Shown piece after piece: positions 4,865-5,912 of a stretch of DNA of 5,912 nucleotides (positions are counted from its first letter, which is position 1; every line of letters starts with the position of its first letter). The stretch lies in NCBI GenBank assembly GCA_031279525.1, contig JAITIH010000347.1:1-5912 (forward strand), read 5' to 3'. A program made the translations under genes and the position numbers. This DNA comes from Deltaproteobacteria bacterium (GTDB lineage: Bacteria > Desulfobacterota > Desulfarculia > Adiutricales > Adiutricaceae). Under the pieces are notes generated by a model. The model saw only the letters and a list, made by a program, of their open reading frames with translations, did no database searches and was not told the origin of the DNA.

Positions 4865-5644
4865 ATGACTAAAATCCTCTTCTTGGGCGACGTCTTCGCC
4901 CGGGTCGGCCGCCATTTGGTCCGGGACCTCTTGCCGGCCCTAATCAAAGGGCTCGGGGTGGACCTGGCCCTGGCCAACGGGGAGAACGCCGCCGGCGGGC
5001 GGGGCCTGACCGGGCCCATCGCCCAAGAGCTTTTCGGCTATGGCCTGGCCGCCTTAAGCGGCGGGAACCACACCTTCGGCCAAAAAGAGGCCAACTCGTT
5101 CTTGGATCAAGACCCTCGCCTAATCCGGCCGGCCAACTTTCCAGACCCTTGCCCCGGGCGAGGCTGGGCCTTGCTTGAGGCCAACGGGATCAAGGTCGGC
5201 TTCGCCAACCTCATGGGCCGGATCTTCATGGCCCCGCCCCTGGACTGCCCCTTTCGGGCCGCGGACCGGCTGATCTTGGAAATGGGCGCGGCCGGGGCCC
5301 AGATAACCATAATAGACTTCCACGCCGAGGCCACCAGCGAGAAAAAGGCCTTGGCCCACTACCTGGACGGGCGGTTGGGGGCTTTGCTGGGAACGCACAC
5401 CCACGTCCAGACGGCCGACGCCCAAATCTTGCCCTTAGGCCTTGCCTACGTCACCGACGTGGGCATGACCGGGCCCCACGACTCGGTCATCGGCATGGGG
5501 GTCCCGGAAATCGTGGAGCATTTCCTAACCGGCCGGCCAACCCGCTTCGCCCCAGCCGAGGCCGGCGGCCGTCTGGAAGGGGTTCTTTTGGAGTTCGACG
5601 AGGCCCATCGGGCCGTAAGCGTTAACGCCATAGCGAGGCCTTAA
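4865..5644 (+). CDS. TIGR00282 / YmdB-type metallophosphoesterase
   Basis: A cytoplasmic dinuclear-metal phosphodiesterase of 259 residues, full length for the TIGR00282 family (B. subtilis YmdB about 264, Deinococcus DR1281). Characterised members hydrolyse 2',3'-cyclic nucleotides, and YmdB affects biofilm and motility decisions in Bacillus (family knowledge). Family residues are all visible: D9 in LGDV, E40-N41 in ANGENAAGGRGLT, N68-H69 in GGNHTF, H153 in DFHAEATSEK, and H178 and H180 in GTHTHVQTAD. RPANFP (88-93) and YVTDVGMTGPHDSVIGM (195-211) are also typical, so it should be active. The ATG follows the MFS stop by 4 nt, with AAGG overlapping that stop and weaker purines further up, implying translational coupling. 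A Sel1 protein follows after 1 nt. In many bacteria this gene sits next to RNase Y; here it does not within the window. The unrelated E. coli YmdB shares only the name. Confidence 0.94.
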   Translation: MTKILFLGDVFARVGRHLVRDLLPALIKGLGVDLALANGENAAGGRGLTGPIAQELFGYGLAALSGGNHTFGQKEANSFLDQDPRLIRPANFPDPCPGRGWALLEANGIKVGFANLMGRIFMAPPLDCPFRAADRLILEMGAAGAQITIIDFHAEATSEKKALAHYLDGRLGALLGTHTHVQTADAQILPLGLAYVTDVGMTGPHDSVIGMGVPEIVEHFLTGRPTRFAPAEAGGRLEGVLLEFDEAHRAVSVNAIARP

Positions 5645-5645
5645 A

Positions 5646-5912
5646 ATGTCAATTTCCCCGCCCGCCCCAGAGCTGGCTAGCCAGCCCGAGGCCGCGAGCC
5701 AGGCCGCCTTAAGGGACCGGGCCGAAGCCGGCGACCCGGCCTCTCGATTGGAGCTAGGCTTAGCCCTGGCCATGGGCTCGGGCGGCTTTCCGAAGGACCT
5801 GGGCCAGGCCTTCCACTGGTTGGCCTTAGCCGCCCAGGATGGCCTCCCCGAGGCCCAGTACAACCTAGGCGTCTGCTACGCCCAAGGGCTAGGGACGGAA
5901 AAAAATAGCCAC
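5646..5912 (+). CDS. Sel1-repeat (TPR-like) protein, N-terminal part only
   Basis: I translated 89 codons from the ATG at 5646; the frame is still open at the window edge. Residues 1-25 are a hydrophilic, Ala/Pro/Gln-rich lead with no signal peptide, so a cytoplasmic location is likely. Residues about 26-63 (AEAGDPASRLELGLALAMG, then a G-rich turn, KDLGQAFHWLALAA) form one Sel1-like repeat. A second begins at AQDGLPEAQYNLGVCYAQGLGTEKN (63-87), matching the Sel1 pattern of AA..G...AQ..LG..Y..G.G. Such alpha/alpha solenoids are scaffolds for protein-protein contacts; no enzyme activity is implied. The start lies one base after the metallophosphoesterase stop, which argues for co-translation and perhaps shared function. 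The total repeat number and any C-terminal domain are unknown. Confidence 0.88.
   Translation, partial: MSISPPAPELASQPEAASQAALRDRAEAGDPASRLELGLALAMGSGGFPKDLGQAFHWLALAAQDGLPEAQYNLGVCYAQGLGTEKNSH

Noticed and set aside
4708..5019. Minus-strand frames opposite the MFS/metallophosphoesterase junction
   Set aside because: They are antisense to two conserved genes with good motifs; the Arg/Pro-rich products look like shadows.
5525..5863. 112-codon minus-strand frame opposite the metallophosphoesterase end and Sel1 start
   Set aside because: The plus strand carries the TIGR00282 C-terminus and a clear Sel1 pattern; the antisense product has no recognisable family.

Overview
The window is bacterial and GC-rich in its genes, roughly 60 % GC or more by eye. 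Two operons point away from each other across a long, gene-poor divergent spacer. No rRNA, tRNA or 16S-like marker is present, so the lineage cannot be fixed. The gene set and protein style would fit an anaerobic Desulfobacterota/deltaproteobacterial-type genome, but this is a weak inference. A base-composition oddity is heavy use of TTA/CTA leucine codons, with many CCTAAGG/CTTAGG strings, despite the high GC.

Minus-strand operon (read from about 2744 down to 1). It begins with a 70-residue stand-alone biotin carrier protein (2532-2744). Next come a TIM-barrel amidohydrolase (1623-2459), the ribosomal protein L11 methyltransferase PrmA (689-1621), and the 16S rRNA m3U1498 methyltransferase RsmE (692 to the left edge, truncated by the window). 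The last three are tightly coupled: 1 nt between amidohydrolase and prmA, and a 4-nt GTGA overlap between prmA and rsmE. A 72-bp AT-rich gap with a hairpin separates the carrier gene from the rest. The operon pairs two ribosome-modification enzymes with a small-molecule metabolism module. No carboxylase partner for the biotin carrier is visible.

Divergent spacer (about 2745-3462, 700 bp). It holds a good Shine-Dalgarno for the carrier gene, candidate promoters for both strands, and two minus-strand hairpin/T-tract terminator-like elements. It also has a GC-rich patch (2965-3093) of mutually exclusive hairpins, an AT-rich palindrome, and an imperfect operator-like dyad just before the MFS gene. 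I see no convincing protein gene or known RNA family in it.

Plus-strand operon (3463 to the right edge). It starts with a 14-TM DHA2-like MFS transporter. After a 4-nt gap comes a TIGR00282/YmdB-type metallophosphoesterase, and after a 1-nt gap a Sel1-repeat protein cut by the window edge. The tight spacing suggests co-transcription.

I did not find an obvious undescribed defence or mobile system. The most unexplained material is the structured spacer between the operons.
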